Shown here: one piece after another, positions 9,565 through 20,383 of the stretch
Numbering within the stretch: the stretch's first letter is position 1
How the letters are laid out: every line of letters begins with the position of its first letter
DNA from: Deinandra increscens subsp. villosa
Lineage: Eukaryota > Streptophyta > Magnoliopsida > Asterales > Asteraceae
Reading direction: 5' to 3'
Length of the DNA: 64,000 nt
NCBI GenBank assembly: GCA_039602395.1
Contig: JBCNJP010000006.1
Location: 56,571,502-56,635,501 of the forward strand
Notes under the pieces: model-generated
Database searches by the model: none
The model's input: the letters and a program-made list of their open reading frames with translations, nothing else
Told to the model about the DNA's origin: nothing
Translations under genes and position numbers: made by a program

Positions 9565-10145
9565 GGGTAAAGTTCTAGTACAAACCAATATTATTGTAAG
9601 AACTTAAGAACTAATGTAAGAATCATTAAATTTCAATTGAATGAAGGTTATTTAGATAATTTTTATGCTTCTTCTTCTTTTTTCCTTCATGTCTATACAC
9701 ATGATGACAACTTAACGACCTAAAAAAATAAAAATCTAAACAAAAATCGTTTTTTTTTTGTAAGTCCGACTATGTTGCATATATGCAACATATGAAAACA
9801 TATAATGTTGCACATATGCAACATATAAAACATATAATGTTGCATATATGCAACATGGTATGTTGCATATAAAACATATGCAACATAGTCGGACAGACAA
9901 AAAAAAAAAAACTTTTTTTAAGTCATCTGGTGGATATGAGTGGATATATGTGAAATTAAATTAAAAAATTTCAAATTACCTAAAAAAACTTTATTTGAAA
10001 TAATTTTTCATTAGTTCTTACAAGTTTGTACAATAGAATGTAGTGGAGGAATTAAAAAGAAAGGACAAAATTACTTAATTATCCCTCATTTAAGTTGTTT
10101 CTTAAGTTCTTAAAATAGATAATGATTCTTACATAAACTTTACCC
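9565..10145. mobile_element. MITE-like inverted-repeat element with internal palindrome cluster
   Basis: It starts GGGTAAAGTT and ends AACTTTACCC, and both ends then carry TGTAAGAATCATTA-like and AAGAACTTAAGAA-like motifs in inverted order, so the element folds back imperfectly. It has no coding capacity. I could not find a convincing target duplication, so the superfamily is open. Confidence 0.5.
9768..9894. repeat. Array of TGTTGCATATATGCAACA palindromes inside a larger inverted repeat
   Basis: Outer arms GTCCGACTATGTTGCATAT and its complement enclose three to four copies of an 18-bp palindrome based on GTTGCAYATATGCAAC, separated by AAAACATATAAT-like spacers. The whole forms a strong cruciform. 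Confidence 0.8.
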
Positions 10146-10155
10146 TTTAAATAAA

Positions 10156-10536
10156 GGAAAATTGGAATTAAATAATCCAAGTTATTGGGTATTGGCGGAT
10201 AATAATCCGAGTTTCAATATTGGCCTACAATAATCCCAATTATTTGAGTCTTGGAATTCATTGGGCCGCCGTTAATTTTCCACTAACTCCGTTAGTTGTG
10301 TGCTGACGTGGCACATGCCACGTCAGCAAGTATGATGCCACATCACCTGCCACGTCAGCAAAAATGATGCCACATCACCTGCCACGTCAGCAAGTACTAG
10401 CGGAGTTAATGAAAAATTAACGGCGGCCCAATGAATTCCAAGACCCAAATAATTGGGATTATTGTAGGCCAATATTGGAACTCGGATTATTATCCGCCAA
10501 TATCCAATAACTTGGATTATTCAATTCCAATTTTCC
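10156..10536. mobile_element. MULE-derived MITE (foldback, 381 bp)
   Basis: Arms of about 160 bp start GGAAAATTGGAATTAAATAA, the same tip as the MULE at 6730. They are flanked by a perfect 9-bp duplication TTAAATAAA (10147-10155 and 10537-10545). The centre repeats a GCCACGTCAGCA motif with TGATGCCACATCACCT between. There is no ORF. It is a short non-autonomous relative of the neighbouring MULE. Confidence 0.93.
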
Positions 10537-10605
10537 TTAAATAAACATGGCAATAATGTTTAATTGTTTTATAAAGTGATAGGAGTAACAAATAAACTGA
10601 TAGTT

Positions 10606-10815
10606 TTATTCAATAATGATTAATGATAACAATAAATAATTTATGTGTTGGAGCCGTTTGATCTTTTGTTGTCTTTTGAGATCATGGACTCGTTGAAGGA
10701 GTCTTTTGATTTTAAGATCTCTTGGATCGGGACCAACTCCACCGTTGTCTCTGTCGGCTATTCTGTGAGTTGAAGTTTGATCTTCGTCACATGCATGTGA
10801 ACATAAAAAACTCAT
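10606..10815 (-). pseudogene. Short gag-like or hypothetical remnant
   Basis: A 69-residue frame has a charged RDLKIKRLLQRVHDLKRQQ segment resembling the coiled stretch seen in plant Ty3/Gypsy gag proteins. No other domain is visible. It may be a chance frame. Confidence 0.2.
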
Positions 10816-11796
10816 GTCGTTGACTCTGTTGGCGATTTTACAAGCAAATAAGTATTCACCTCCACGTAGAATATTTAAAAATCAAAAGCTATGGTATCAA
10901 ATAATACGGATTAATATAGCAATCAAATGGCTAGACTGATTCATACTTGGAAACAAACGTTCAAGGGTTTTCACCAAATTTAATTCTCAAAGGGGCTTTT
11001 ACATATATACCTTTACTAAGTTATTTTATAACTAACCCCAGTAATCCAATCTAACGTGATTATAAAAAGCAAATCAAATTCCTCAAAACATTAAGAGGAT
11101 AAGATTAAGAACCCAAATTAAAAGCAACCATCAAAAGATAAAATCTAGAATAAATATAAATATCAAACATTAATTAGTTCAGATATCCAAATCAGGTCAC
11201 GATTATCTAAGAAACAGATCTTCCTCCATCCATTTTTTTAACGGTGATTGGTCACTTCCCACCCGATAATCTCCAACTCCAACCAGTGATACAGTAACTG
11301 GCACCTCCCATAAGAGAAGCTCGTACATAAGCTCTGTACAACTGAGTCACAAATTCAGGAGGAAACTGATCACTGCCAGAAAAGCCCCCTGAGAGGATCA
11401 AACTCATGACCTCTCAGTCACAAGCCTTATCCACCCCTCTATGTTCATTGAGGGCCAAAAAAAAACCCCATACCAGAATATACAATGTTTTTGTATATTT
11501 TGCATTTTATTTATTTTCTACAAAAAATAAAAAAAAAAGTTGTTATAATCTTAATATCCTCTATACTTGTAAAGTTCTATTAGGGTTATAATTGACGCAC
11601 ATTATAGTAGTGATCGGGTTATATTTAGTTAAATTACTTTTTTTAGTGTGTTGCGACGGAACACGGAAAGTACACAAAACGGAGATTTAATAGAACCTTA
11701 CACGGATCAGAATTAAACAACATATGAATAGCAATATAAAAGATAGCAAAATCAAAATAAGCTAAAATAGAGAAAAAATAGTTATATCGAAGGTTT
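10816..11796. other. Intergenic region with a possible tRNA-derived SINE relic
   Basis: No coding exon seen. On the minus strand about 11385-11450, a GTGGATAAGGCTTGTGA stretch followed by GAGTTTGATCC resembles the A and B boxes of a Pol III promoter with near-normal spacing, as in tRNA-derived SINEs. The remainder is AT-rich and featureless. Confidence 0.3.
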
Positions 11797-13950
11797 TCAT
11801 GTGTGGGGAGGGGTCTGCTATTGCCAAGGACCTTTTGGGTGTCATCACGTTGGTTGTTAATCTTTGGTTGGGGGGGAGGTGTCCGATCGGCTTGGCTGAA
11901 TTTGTCTCTTCGGCCCCTCTCACGCCTCTTCTTAAACCAGATAACGGGATCCCCCCTATTGCCGTTGGCACCATCTGGAGGCGATTGGTATCTAAGGTCG
12001 CTATGCAGGGAGTTTGTAATGATATGACCAAGTATCTTAATGATTTCCAGTTTGGGGTAGGTGTGCCGGGTGGTGCCGAGGCTATTCTTCATAGTGTTAA
12101 TCGCCTTGTTGGGGAGCGGCATCTTGATGGTTCGCTTGTTATGCTCACGGTTGACTTCTCCAATGCCTTTAATTTGGTCGACCGATCGTCCTTACTTCGC
12201 GAGGTCCGGCTAAGGTGCCCATCTATCTCGCCGTGGGTTGATTTCCTATATGGGCAGCCGACTCGCTTATACCTGGGGGATGACCATATCTGGGCCACTA
12301 CTGGGGTTCAACAGGGGGACCCTTTGGGGCCCCTTCTGTTTGCTCTTGTCTTACACCCTCTGGCGCATCATATCCGGGACAATTGCCACCTGTTGCTCCA
12401 TGCGTGGTATCTCGATGATGGCACGATTATTGGGGACGCTGTGGAGGTCGCCAAGGCTCTCATGATCATTAACGAACAGGGCCCACCTTTAGGGTTGGCC
12501 CTTAACATCAAGAAGACTAAGCTCTTTTGGCCTTCATGTGATGGGGGCAAGGTCCGGTCGGGCATCTTCCCGGCAGATATTAGCCGACCGACCAGGGGGG
12601 TAAAACTTCTTGGGGGGTCTGTTAGCCATGATGGCCGGTTTATACAAGAGTTGGTCGCGAGGAGGGCGACTACTGCGGCCGATCTTATGCGCCTCCTCCC
12701 CAAGCTTGGCGACCCACAATGTGAACTTCTTCTGCTTCGTTCGTGTATGGGTATTGCCAAGCTTCTCTTCGGGCTACGTACCTGCCCCCTACTCATATGA
12801 GGGTGGCTGCGGTTGGCTTCGACATGGACCTGCGATCGGCTATCGAGGATATTGTCGTGTGTGGCGGTCCCTTCTTTGGGGACCTTCAATGGCGGCTTGC
12901 CTCCTTACCGATCCGGCACGGGGGTCTCGGGGTTTCTTCAGCAGTCGAGGCGTCGTTGTACGCCTTTGTCGCCTCGCGAGCCCAATCCTGGGCCCTGCAG
13001 GACCATATCCTACGGGGGAGTGGGGTGTGTGGTATGGGCTCTGATTACGAGGATGCTCTGGCTGGTCTCCATGACACAATTCCGGGTTTTGATCTAAGCG
13101 GTTTCACTAACAAGGACACCGCCCCTCCAAAAGCCCAACACGTTTTGGCGAGTGCCCTCTTTAGTAAAAACATGCTTGAGATGGAAACTACCTATGAGAT
13201 GACGGTCAGACAAAAGGCTGTTTAGGAATGCCTACGACAACCGCATGCGCAAGATTTCCTCCACACTCTCCCAATTGATGGACTGGGGCAGCACATGTCG
13301 CCCGTTGAGTACCGGGCGATCCTCAAATACAGGCTCATGATCCCCCTGTTTCCCATGGACGAAAAATGCCCCGTTTGCAACAAGGCGTGCCTGGATTCGT
13401 TCGGGGAGCATACCGTCCACTGCAAAGAGCTCCTTGGTTTTAAATACAGACATGACACGGTTCGGGATGTTCTTTTCGACATCTTCACGCGGGCGGGGAT
13501 CTCGGCCAAGAAGGAAGCCCCTGTTAACTTTCTGTCTGATCTCTCGGATGGTCGTTCAACTCTCAGACCAGCCGATGTTCTCGTTTTTGGGTGGCAGAAT
13601 GGGAAACATGCTTGCGTCGATCTTACGGGGGTTTCTCCTCTTGTGGGGCTGAGGGCCAATACTTTCAAGGCTGGCCAAGCGGCCTCCAGGGCGGCTGCTG
13701 GGAAGGTGAGCAAACACGAGAAATCGTGTATTGAAAATCAACATGTGTTTGTTCCCTTCGCGTTTGATACCTTCGGTCATCTTGAATCGGAGGCGGTGGT
13801 CACGCTGAAACGGATCCAAAGAGTCATACACGGGAATAGCACGACCTCCAGAATGAAGAACTTTGTATTTATACGTCTTGGTTTTGCTATTTCAAAAAGG
13901 GCTGGCGGCGCAGCTTGTTGCCCGCCTTCCCGGCATGACAACTTGATGTC
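11797..13950 (+). pseudogene. Non-LTR reverse transcriptase with C-terminal zinc knuckle and restriction-like endonuclease, decayed
   Basis: Three frames read through one ancestral protein: 11799-12790, then about 12782-13224 after a 1-bp shift, then past an in-frame TAG at 13222-13224 to about 13890, with another 1-bp shift near the end. RT motifs: TVDFSNAFNLVD (A), GVQQGDPLGPLLFALVL (B), WYLDDG (C, YLDD), GLALNIKKTKLFW (D). Downstream, CPVCNKACLDSFGEHTVHC is a CX2C-H-C knuckle, followed by YRHDTVRDVLF and RPADVLVFGW-x4-HACVDLTGVSPL, which match the layout of the R2-type restriction-like nuclease (CCHC, RHD, PD-(D/E)XK). The 5' end is missing, as after incomplete target-primed reverse transcription. 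The block is visibly richer in G+C than its surroundings. Assignment to the restriction-like nuclease group is inference from motif order. Confidence 0.8.
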
Positions 13951-14180
13951 ATGTGTATTTCCCGCTTATGTAACTCTTCATATTATTATTTATATGAAAA
14001 TGGTTTATTTATTTATTTATTATATTACTTTATATATATATTTTTTGAAATAATAAATAACAGAATATGAACGGATACGTGTAGAGAAGTCCGAACGGCA
14101 AGGCTACGAATCAAAGGGCCTCCGATCATCACCAATTTCTAGGGCGAAAATAACAGAGCACGAAGAAACAGAGTGAACAA
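13951..14180 (+). other. 3' tail of the RT relic and 5' leader of the next gene
   Basis: 13951-14055 is AT-rich, with ATTT and ATTA runs, and is probably the RT element's 3' UTR. 14060-14180 precedes the ATG of the MAPK-kinase-substrate-like gene and is a plausible 5' UTR. No clear TATA box stands out. Confidence 0.35.
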
Positions 14181-14525
14181 ATGGCAGAGCTCCAGAGATC
14201 ATCAGTATCGTTCAGACGGCAAGGATCTTCAGGTCTGATTTGGGACGATAAGCTCCTATCCGGCGAACTGAAACGGTTTTCCGAACGCAAACCGCCATCA
14301 TCGGACGGCGATCCGGTTCAAACCGCCGGAAATGACCAATCGAAGTGTTGTTCGAAGACGACGATAAGATCCGTTAACACTGATCAACGGAATCGCTCCA
14401 AAAACGGCGGAGATTGTGCGCCAAAAGCACCGGTGCCGGCGACGGAGCCGGCTTCACCTAGGGTTCGTGTGTGTGGACTTTGCCGCGCTTTTGGGAAGCG
14501 TAACGAAACTCGTACACGAAGGTAA
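14181..14525 (+). CDS. MAPK kinase substrate protein-like (At1g80180/At1g15400 family)
   Basis: This is an intact single-exon frame of 114 residues. Two blocks match the Arabidopsis family of small phospho-proteins described as MAPK kinase substrates: N-terminal LQRSSVSFRRQGSSGLIWDD (residues 4-23) and C-terminal SPRVRVCGLCRAFGKR (about 91-107). Between them is a hydrophilic, low-complexity, probably disordered region with several Ser/Thr sites, including an SP site suited to proline-directed kinases. The family is intronless, as here. There is no signal peptide or membrane span. It is a real gene, and neighbours give no functional clue. Its exact biochemical role is not established by sequence. 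Confidence 0.87.
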   Translation: MAELQRSSVSFRRQGSSGLIWDDKLLSGELKRFSERKPPSSDGDPVQTAGNDQSKCCSKTTIRSVNTDQRNRSKNGGDCAPKAPVPATEPASPRVRVCGLCRAFGKRNETRTRR

Positions 14526-14536
14526 TCGTGGTATAG

Positions 14537-14542
14537 ATTGAT

Positions 14543-14586
<44 letters not shown>
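14537..14586. repeat. (GATT)n microsatellite
   Basis: About twelve tandem GATT units just downstream of the preceding stop codon, probably within the 3' UTR. Confidence 0.95.
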
Positions 14587-15569
14587 CATGTAATTGATGT
14601 TTTCGAATTGTCAAAAAACGATTGTTCTCCATGAAGATTTGAAAATTGAAATTGTTTTGATCGTTGTGTTATTACGTGAACTCTTTTTGACGATAAATCT
14701 GAACATCGCCAAAGTTTCATTTTGAGGTGATCAGAAGTATATTATTTGATGTTCATTGCAAAACGCCTCACTTTCTTTTTGTATTATCTCCTTCGTCAAC
14801 TTGTTTTTTTAGGGCTATATCTATAGCAAATAATATGGATGATGATATTTTGAAGTGATGTGAAGATACTTAACGATCTTTATGTAGCGTGATTTGTAGA
14901 TCTCAATCAAGTGTTCATACTTATAGGTTTGATGAGTATTGAATGTATTAAAAGTAGCAAACCACATTTTAATTGGTTAGGTGATTAATATGTACGGTTG
15001 ATAGGATGAAATTTTTAACATTTGTCACCTGCATTTAATTTTTCACCCGTCTGAATGGTTTGAATAGTAAAATGTATGTATTCAAGTGAATTCCAAGTGT
15101 ATATACGTATAAATATATATTATTTCATCTATTCATTTTCCCTCTAGTTCTTCCTATAAATATTGAAGCTCATGCATGCATTTCATACATAACACTTATC
15201 TTTTTTGCTTTCATACATCCAACTTTGAAACATTCTAAAATGGCCTCATCTTCATCAAACTACAAAAATAGTAAATGTCTAGAAGCCATTAAGAGTTGAA
15301 TAGATAGGAGTTAAAAAAAGGACCGCATAAGGCTTAACTCCTTTGGCATGATGACGAGATCACCACAAACAACATCCAAAGCCAAATTGGGATGTTGAAG
15401 GAGCTTGTTGAACATCCCTCGTTTTGCAGTGCAAAGTGTTGTCGTTAAGTACATCACAGATCAACTGCAGGTGAAGCTAGAGATCCGTGCACTGGTTTGT
15501 GGTGTCATGGACATCATGATCAAGAAGATGAAGCACAAGAAGGCGGCTATGGAGGAAATCAAGAAGTTC
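14587..15569. other. Intergenic region with an unrecognised gene-like relic
   Basis: A TATAAATA box (about 15156) is followed by a start-like ATG at 15241 (MASSSSNYKN) that stops after 19 codons. Around 15445-15571 a short frame reads VVVKYITDQLQVKLEIRAL then basic residues. It looks like a broken gene, but I cannot name it. Confidence 0.25.
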
Positions 15570-16439
15570 TAGGCATAAAGAATGTAGCTTGTAGTCACAG
15601 GATCAAATTTCAACCGGATGCACGCTTTACAATCGGACACCTTGAATCGAATGCTTCCTAAAGAAGATAGTGAGCCAGTGCTTATAGAATCATAAATTTT
15701 CACCCTCGGTCTCACAGCTCAGTTACAGTGGATCAATTTGTGAGTAGTAACACCTCTGACCTTTTTATTGGTGCCTAAGCGTGTAGAGAAACCAACTTTG
15801 TCGGCATAAGCATCATACATGCCATTTCTCAAAAACAGTGTATAAGACGAAATATATAAAGCGGGAACATTAGGCTTCCAAAACTTACTTCCATTTGGCG
15901 ATAAAAAAGCTGCTAAACACGTCACCTTAATTACAGCATAAGATCACACATGTAGGATAAACATAGTTAGAATAACACAGTACGTACGTTAAATCATTTA
16001 TGAAGTGTAATAATAAGTTGAATGGTTAATAATGATAATTATGATGTCCAGATTGATTAACACACATGTGTTATAAAGACAAATTTACAAAGTGTTGACG
16101 AAATTGAACACATGTAGGTATAATACATATATAATTGAGTTTAAAATCTTGAAAAACACACAATCAAACATTACTATACATGTGTAACAAACGTGTAATA
16201 TAGAGAAAAAGGATGGTAACGTGGTGTTCAACACCGAGGAAACTCAAAATAGGTTGAGGATCATAAGCATTTTCAGATGTAGATGCAACATTAGTGGAAG
16301 AACAAGCTTGTGCACCCTGTTCCAACAAGTTGTGTGAGTCCACGTAATTAATGTCAAATTCAAAGCTAGCATCAACAAATACTTCAATTTCATGTGTAAC
16401 ATCATCTTTGTTATGAGTTAAACCATCGATTGAATCCAT
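15570..16439 (-). pseudogene. FAR1/FHY3-family relic
   Basis: A first exon 16439 to about 16227 encodes an acidic N-terminus starting MDSIDGLTHNKDD and ends at a GT. A second coding stretch (about 15925-15719) contains MYDAYADKVGFSTRLGTNKK, the core of a FAR1 DNA-binding domain. After a stop, about 15715-15575 continues with VSDCKACIRLKFDPVTTSY, the later FAR1-domain segment. The transposase-like middle and SWIM domain are absent. FAR1 proteins are domesticated MULE transposases acting as transcription factors. This copy is truncated and contains at least one stop. Confidence 0.6.
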
Positions 16440-16700
16440 GTGTGATCAAATAAACACTTAATACAACAATAATCGTCAAAATCGGTACAAAAACTAAATC
16501 AAAGGCAAAAAAAAAAGATGATGCATAATAGCAATGATTTAAGAGTATACACCTTTGAGGCAATCAATAAATGACAATCAATTGCAACATAATGATGATA
16601 GCGATGAATTCTGGATTGGATTGGTGTCCTAGATTGAAGAAACCTGATGGAATGATCGTGAGTTGGGATTAGGAGCCATCACGTTTATTTTTTTCGAAGT
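16440..16700. other. Flank of the FAR1 relic
   Basis: AT-rich, no further coding block seen; it is the left flank of the solo LTR. Confidence 0.4.
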
Positions 16701-16705
16701 TTAAA

Positions 16706-19603
16706 TGTAACACCCTAAATCCAAGTAGAATATTTTAATTGGAATTCCCAACGGTTGACTATTGAATTGTCATTTAAAAGTTGAAAATTTAAAAGTGGTG
16801 GTGACTAACTTAAATATAAGTATATCTTAAGTCGCGTTGGTTGTGTTATATCTTAAATTAGCATATGGGGTTAACATTGACAAAAGTCATGTAGTGGATG
16901 AAACTATGACTTAAGATAAAATAACACCTAAGTGGAGGGACTTATATTGTCCAAAGAAGCATTATGTGGAGGGACCAAAGGTGTCAAAAATGAAACTTAG
17001 ACTAAAAAGGGGGTGGAGGTCGTGAAATTGGTCAGACAACAAGAATCCCTTATGTTCTTGTGAAGACTAGCAACCAAGGATCCCAAATCCAAGCCAAATT
17101 GAAGCTTAAATCCGAAAATTCAGACTTTGCATTACTCAATTTCGTGTTCTTGGAAGGATTATGAGCTTGGTTTGCTAAGAAATCTTCATGTAAGTGAACC
17201 TAAACGCTTCTCCACCTCTCTAAAGTTCGTAACCCACTTTTGGGGTTATAAGAAAAGTTGATTAAAACATCAAATTGGTAGTTTTGTAGTGTTAGTTGAT
17301 CATGATTATAGCTATATTAATAGTAGTTGTGATAAAAATTGCATGAATATGATGTTTTATGTGAATTTGTATTATGGTTGATGAAATTGTGAAATGCTTA
17401 TGGAAGTATGTGTTTATAATTTTTAGATGTTGCAAAGAAAGAAGAACTTTCACTTGATTAAATAAGTTTTGATTGATGAGGAAGTAATTTGGATGATGAG
17501 TTGAAAGTATGCTTAAATGGGTTATACCTTTGGCAAGATAACTTGTAAATTTTGTGTAGAAATTATATGCACATCAAGTGTTTGATGAAATGCCTAAGTG
17601 AATCTAGATGATTGGATTCATGGTTAAATGTAATGTTAACACTATATAGTAGCATGAGTATGAGTAGTCAAGCATGCTAATTGATGCATCCAAAGTTGAG
17701 TAATGGTGGGTTATGATTAACAAGCATAACCCATGTAGTATTGTGTGCATAACTAATGGTACATGTAATATGCATGTGTTAAATGTTGTTAAATATGTTG
17801 GTTGTCATGTCTATACATTAGGGAATTATAAATCCAATGTTATATGCATGAATATGTGGTTAAATATATGGTTAAGTTTTTGGGCAGTTTGACTTTTAAA
17901 AGTCAAACGCCTAGAAATGAATAAATTAACTTTTGTGGAAATTGACCCATAGCATATAATAACCATGTTGTGAAATGACTAACTAGTCATCTTATGAATG
18001 TAGAACATGGTAATGTTGGTTGATGATAAGCTAGGTGGGAAGCTTGGAAGGAAATGGGTCAAACGAAGGAAGTGGCAAGGGAGGTTTGAGTCGACTTTCA
18101 GGTAAGTTTATCTTGCACCCCAAATAGTGAAAATTATGTTGTATGCATATTAAGATGTTACTCGTCACCAAATGATTCCATATGACGTGGAAAGGAAGTT
18201 GATATATAGTAGTTACAAGTAGAAGATTACATGTATGTTAAAATTAAACATGATAAGTAGGCCTATTGGCATTCATAATATTGTTGAAACCATAAGTCTT
18301 GGTCGATTAAATACTAAAAGTTATGTTGTGATGAAAGATGATTAGTTGTTGGTAACCATTCATCACGAGTGGTTATTAATGTTTGATATGTTACATTGTG
18401 AGTCGATTATGTAAGTTATAGGTTTACAAGGATTACACAATCGGCATCGACACACGATGTTGTTTGCATAAAAAGGGAACGAAGGTATGAACTTATTATA
18501 TCCGCCTTTTGAAGATATACATCGTCAAGGGATGTGTAGAATTGTTTTAGCTTTAAAGCCTTCATGGTTGATATAACAACATTATTGTTGTATGGTTGTC
18601 ATGCTAGTTAGATACCCGTAATGGGTGTTATAATTGTTCCAAAGGAAGATGAAACAATGGGATTTCAAAGAATGGTAGTATGCTTAATTAGAGAAACAAC
18701 ATATCCCATATTTTATAGTTGGCCTTATAATGGTGAAACTAACCAAATGGGTCCACGGGTTGATAGGGAGTTGAAATTGTTGGGAAGTTCATTGACCCTA
18801 TTTGATGAATAAAATTTAGAAGTTAGCAAGTCCTAGATGTACAACGAGTTGTTATTTTATATGGCATGGTGGTTGGATAAAAACTTGTTGAAGTAGAGTT
18901 GATAGAAAGTTTAAACTCAAGAAAATATGGCTAAGTACAAAACTGCAGAAAATCCAGCTGGGTGCTGGAAACTTTGTTCCAAGCGTATCGCTTTAGTGAA
19001 GCAGCAAGCAATACGCTTGCTACCCTCGCGGTATGCGAAGGACTCTCGCGATACGCGAGGGTCAGGCCAGTCCCTAAAAGTTTGTTGTTGTTCGTGTTGT
19101 CCTCATTTTCCCCTTGTTGTTTATTGTTGAGTAATAACATAATCACTAATCGTTATGGTGTTTATGGTAAGTAACCTCATGGGTAGGAAATGGATGAATG
19201 TTTTAATACGGAGGAGACTGTGCACGTGGATACGGTCGCTGAGGACTAGTTCTTCAAGTACACAGTTGTCGGGTCTTCTTCAAAGCACACAAAGTTGTGA
19301 TTGAGTCTTCAGGTTGGATTGTATGTTGGAAGGATTAATGGAGGGATCACTCGCCATGCTAGTGATCAAATCATTCCTTTAATATTTAAATGTCGGGTTG
19401 TATAAATTTTAAGTGGAGTATATCGAGTGTAGGTGCTCGTTGTATCTAACTTAACCGTTGGGCTTGTTATGTTGATTGGATTACTTGTGGGAACGAGTAA
19501 TCAAGTCTTGATTTTAAAAGTCGTGGTTTCTTAAAAAAAAATTGGGACCCATTTCCGCTGCAAACTTTTTCCCTATTGGGTGATTTAAGTTACGATTGTT
19601 ACA
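16706..19603. mobile_element. Large solo LTR (2.9 kb)
   Basis: It starts TGTAACACCC and ends GATTGTTACA, a near-perfect inverted end pair (TGTAAC/GTTACA). It is bounded by the perfect 5-bp duplication TTAAA (16701-16705 and 19604-19608). Inside I see no gag, pol or primer-binding site, so it is one LTR left by recombination. The size suggests a Ty3/Gypsy family; that is inference. A GC-rich patch near 19015-19065 contains a short hairpin-like CTCGCGGTATGCGAAGG / CTCGCGATACGCGAGG motif near the probable promoter part of the LTR. Confidence 0.82.
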
Positions 19604-19608
19604 TTAAA

Positions 19609-19734
19609 CCTCAAAAAAGAATTAAATGTGAGCTGGCAATTATGCCCCTTTATTATTATTATTATTTTTTTTAAACATAAAGTGTGTGGTTTTCGCATGA
19701 TCATTCCCATATATATATATAGGGTAAAGTTATT
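19609..19734. other. Short intergenic stretch
   Basis: AT-rich; contains (TTA)n and a short (TA)n. Nothing else seen. Confidence 0.4.
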
Positions 19735-19930
19735 CTAAAAAAACACTTTCACCTAAGAAGGCTAGGAAGCAACCACATGCTGACACGTGGACAAAAACAC
19801 ACTAACACACTGTATCCAGTGTGTTAGTGTGTCAACATATTATACTTTTTATGCATTGTGTTAGTGTGTTATGTCCACATGTCAGCACGTAGTTGCTTCC
19901 TAGCCTTCTTAGGTGAAATGGTTTTTTTAG
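19735..19930. mobile_element. Foldback MITE, nearly complete hairpin
   Basis: Arms of roughly 75-95 bp share CACCTAAGAAGGCTAGGAAG in opposite orientation, followed by TGCTGACA-TGGAC and repeated TGTGTTAGTGTG at the loop. There is no ORF. Transcription would give a long hairpin RNA. Confidence 0.78.
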
Positions 19931-19947
19931 CTAAACCTAAACCTAAA

Positions 19948-19950
<3 letters not shown>

Positions 19951-20033
<83 letters not shown>
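19951..20033. repeat. Compound microsatellite (AT)n-(AG)n-(G)n
   Basis: About 16 AT units, then about 21 AG units, then a G-run, at the left edge of the next element. Confidence 0.95.
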
Positions 20034-20383
20034 AGAATAAGGATCATTGGAAAACCCTTCAAGTTTTGAAAAACTTGGAAAACCCATTTCCACCAATCAC
20101 AACACATCATTTAATTTTTATATTTCTTGTAATTAAAGGGTGATTATGTATTTTTAACCGTATTTTAGTAAACAATTCAACAAATTTAATTTCAATAAAC
20201 TAATTAGAGGATTTCCAGGGATTTTACGTCCATTACATGAACAGGAAGGTTTTTCTTCATTAACCCTAATCCCACATTGAATATCACGTCCCTAATCACC
20301 ATAGTCGTTCATCATATTCATCATAATCACCATGGACATGCAAGATCAAATTCTCATAGGAAAAAAATCAAGATCGCGGAAGT

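Noticed and set aside
9768..9894. CRISPR-like repeat-spacer array
   Set aside because: Repeats are palindromic with short, similar spacers inside a plant repeat element; the window is eukaryotic.
13222..13713. 163-residue antisense frame opposite the RT relic
   Set aside because: GC-rich coding DNA yields long antisense frames; the plus strand carries all family motifs.
19932..19951. CCTAAACCTAAACCTAAACC as telomeric repeat
   Set aside because: Only about three units, and CCTAAA rather than the plant CCCTAAA; it lies at a MITE edge next to (AT)n, so slippage is likelier.
19858..20040. Small ORF ending in Tyr-Ile and Arg-Glu repeats
   Set aside because: Translation of (TA)n and (GA)n microsatellites.
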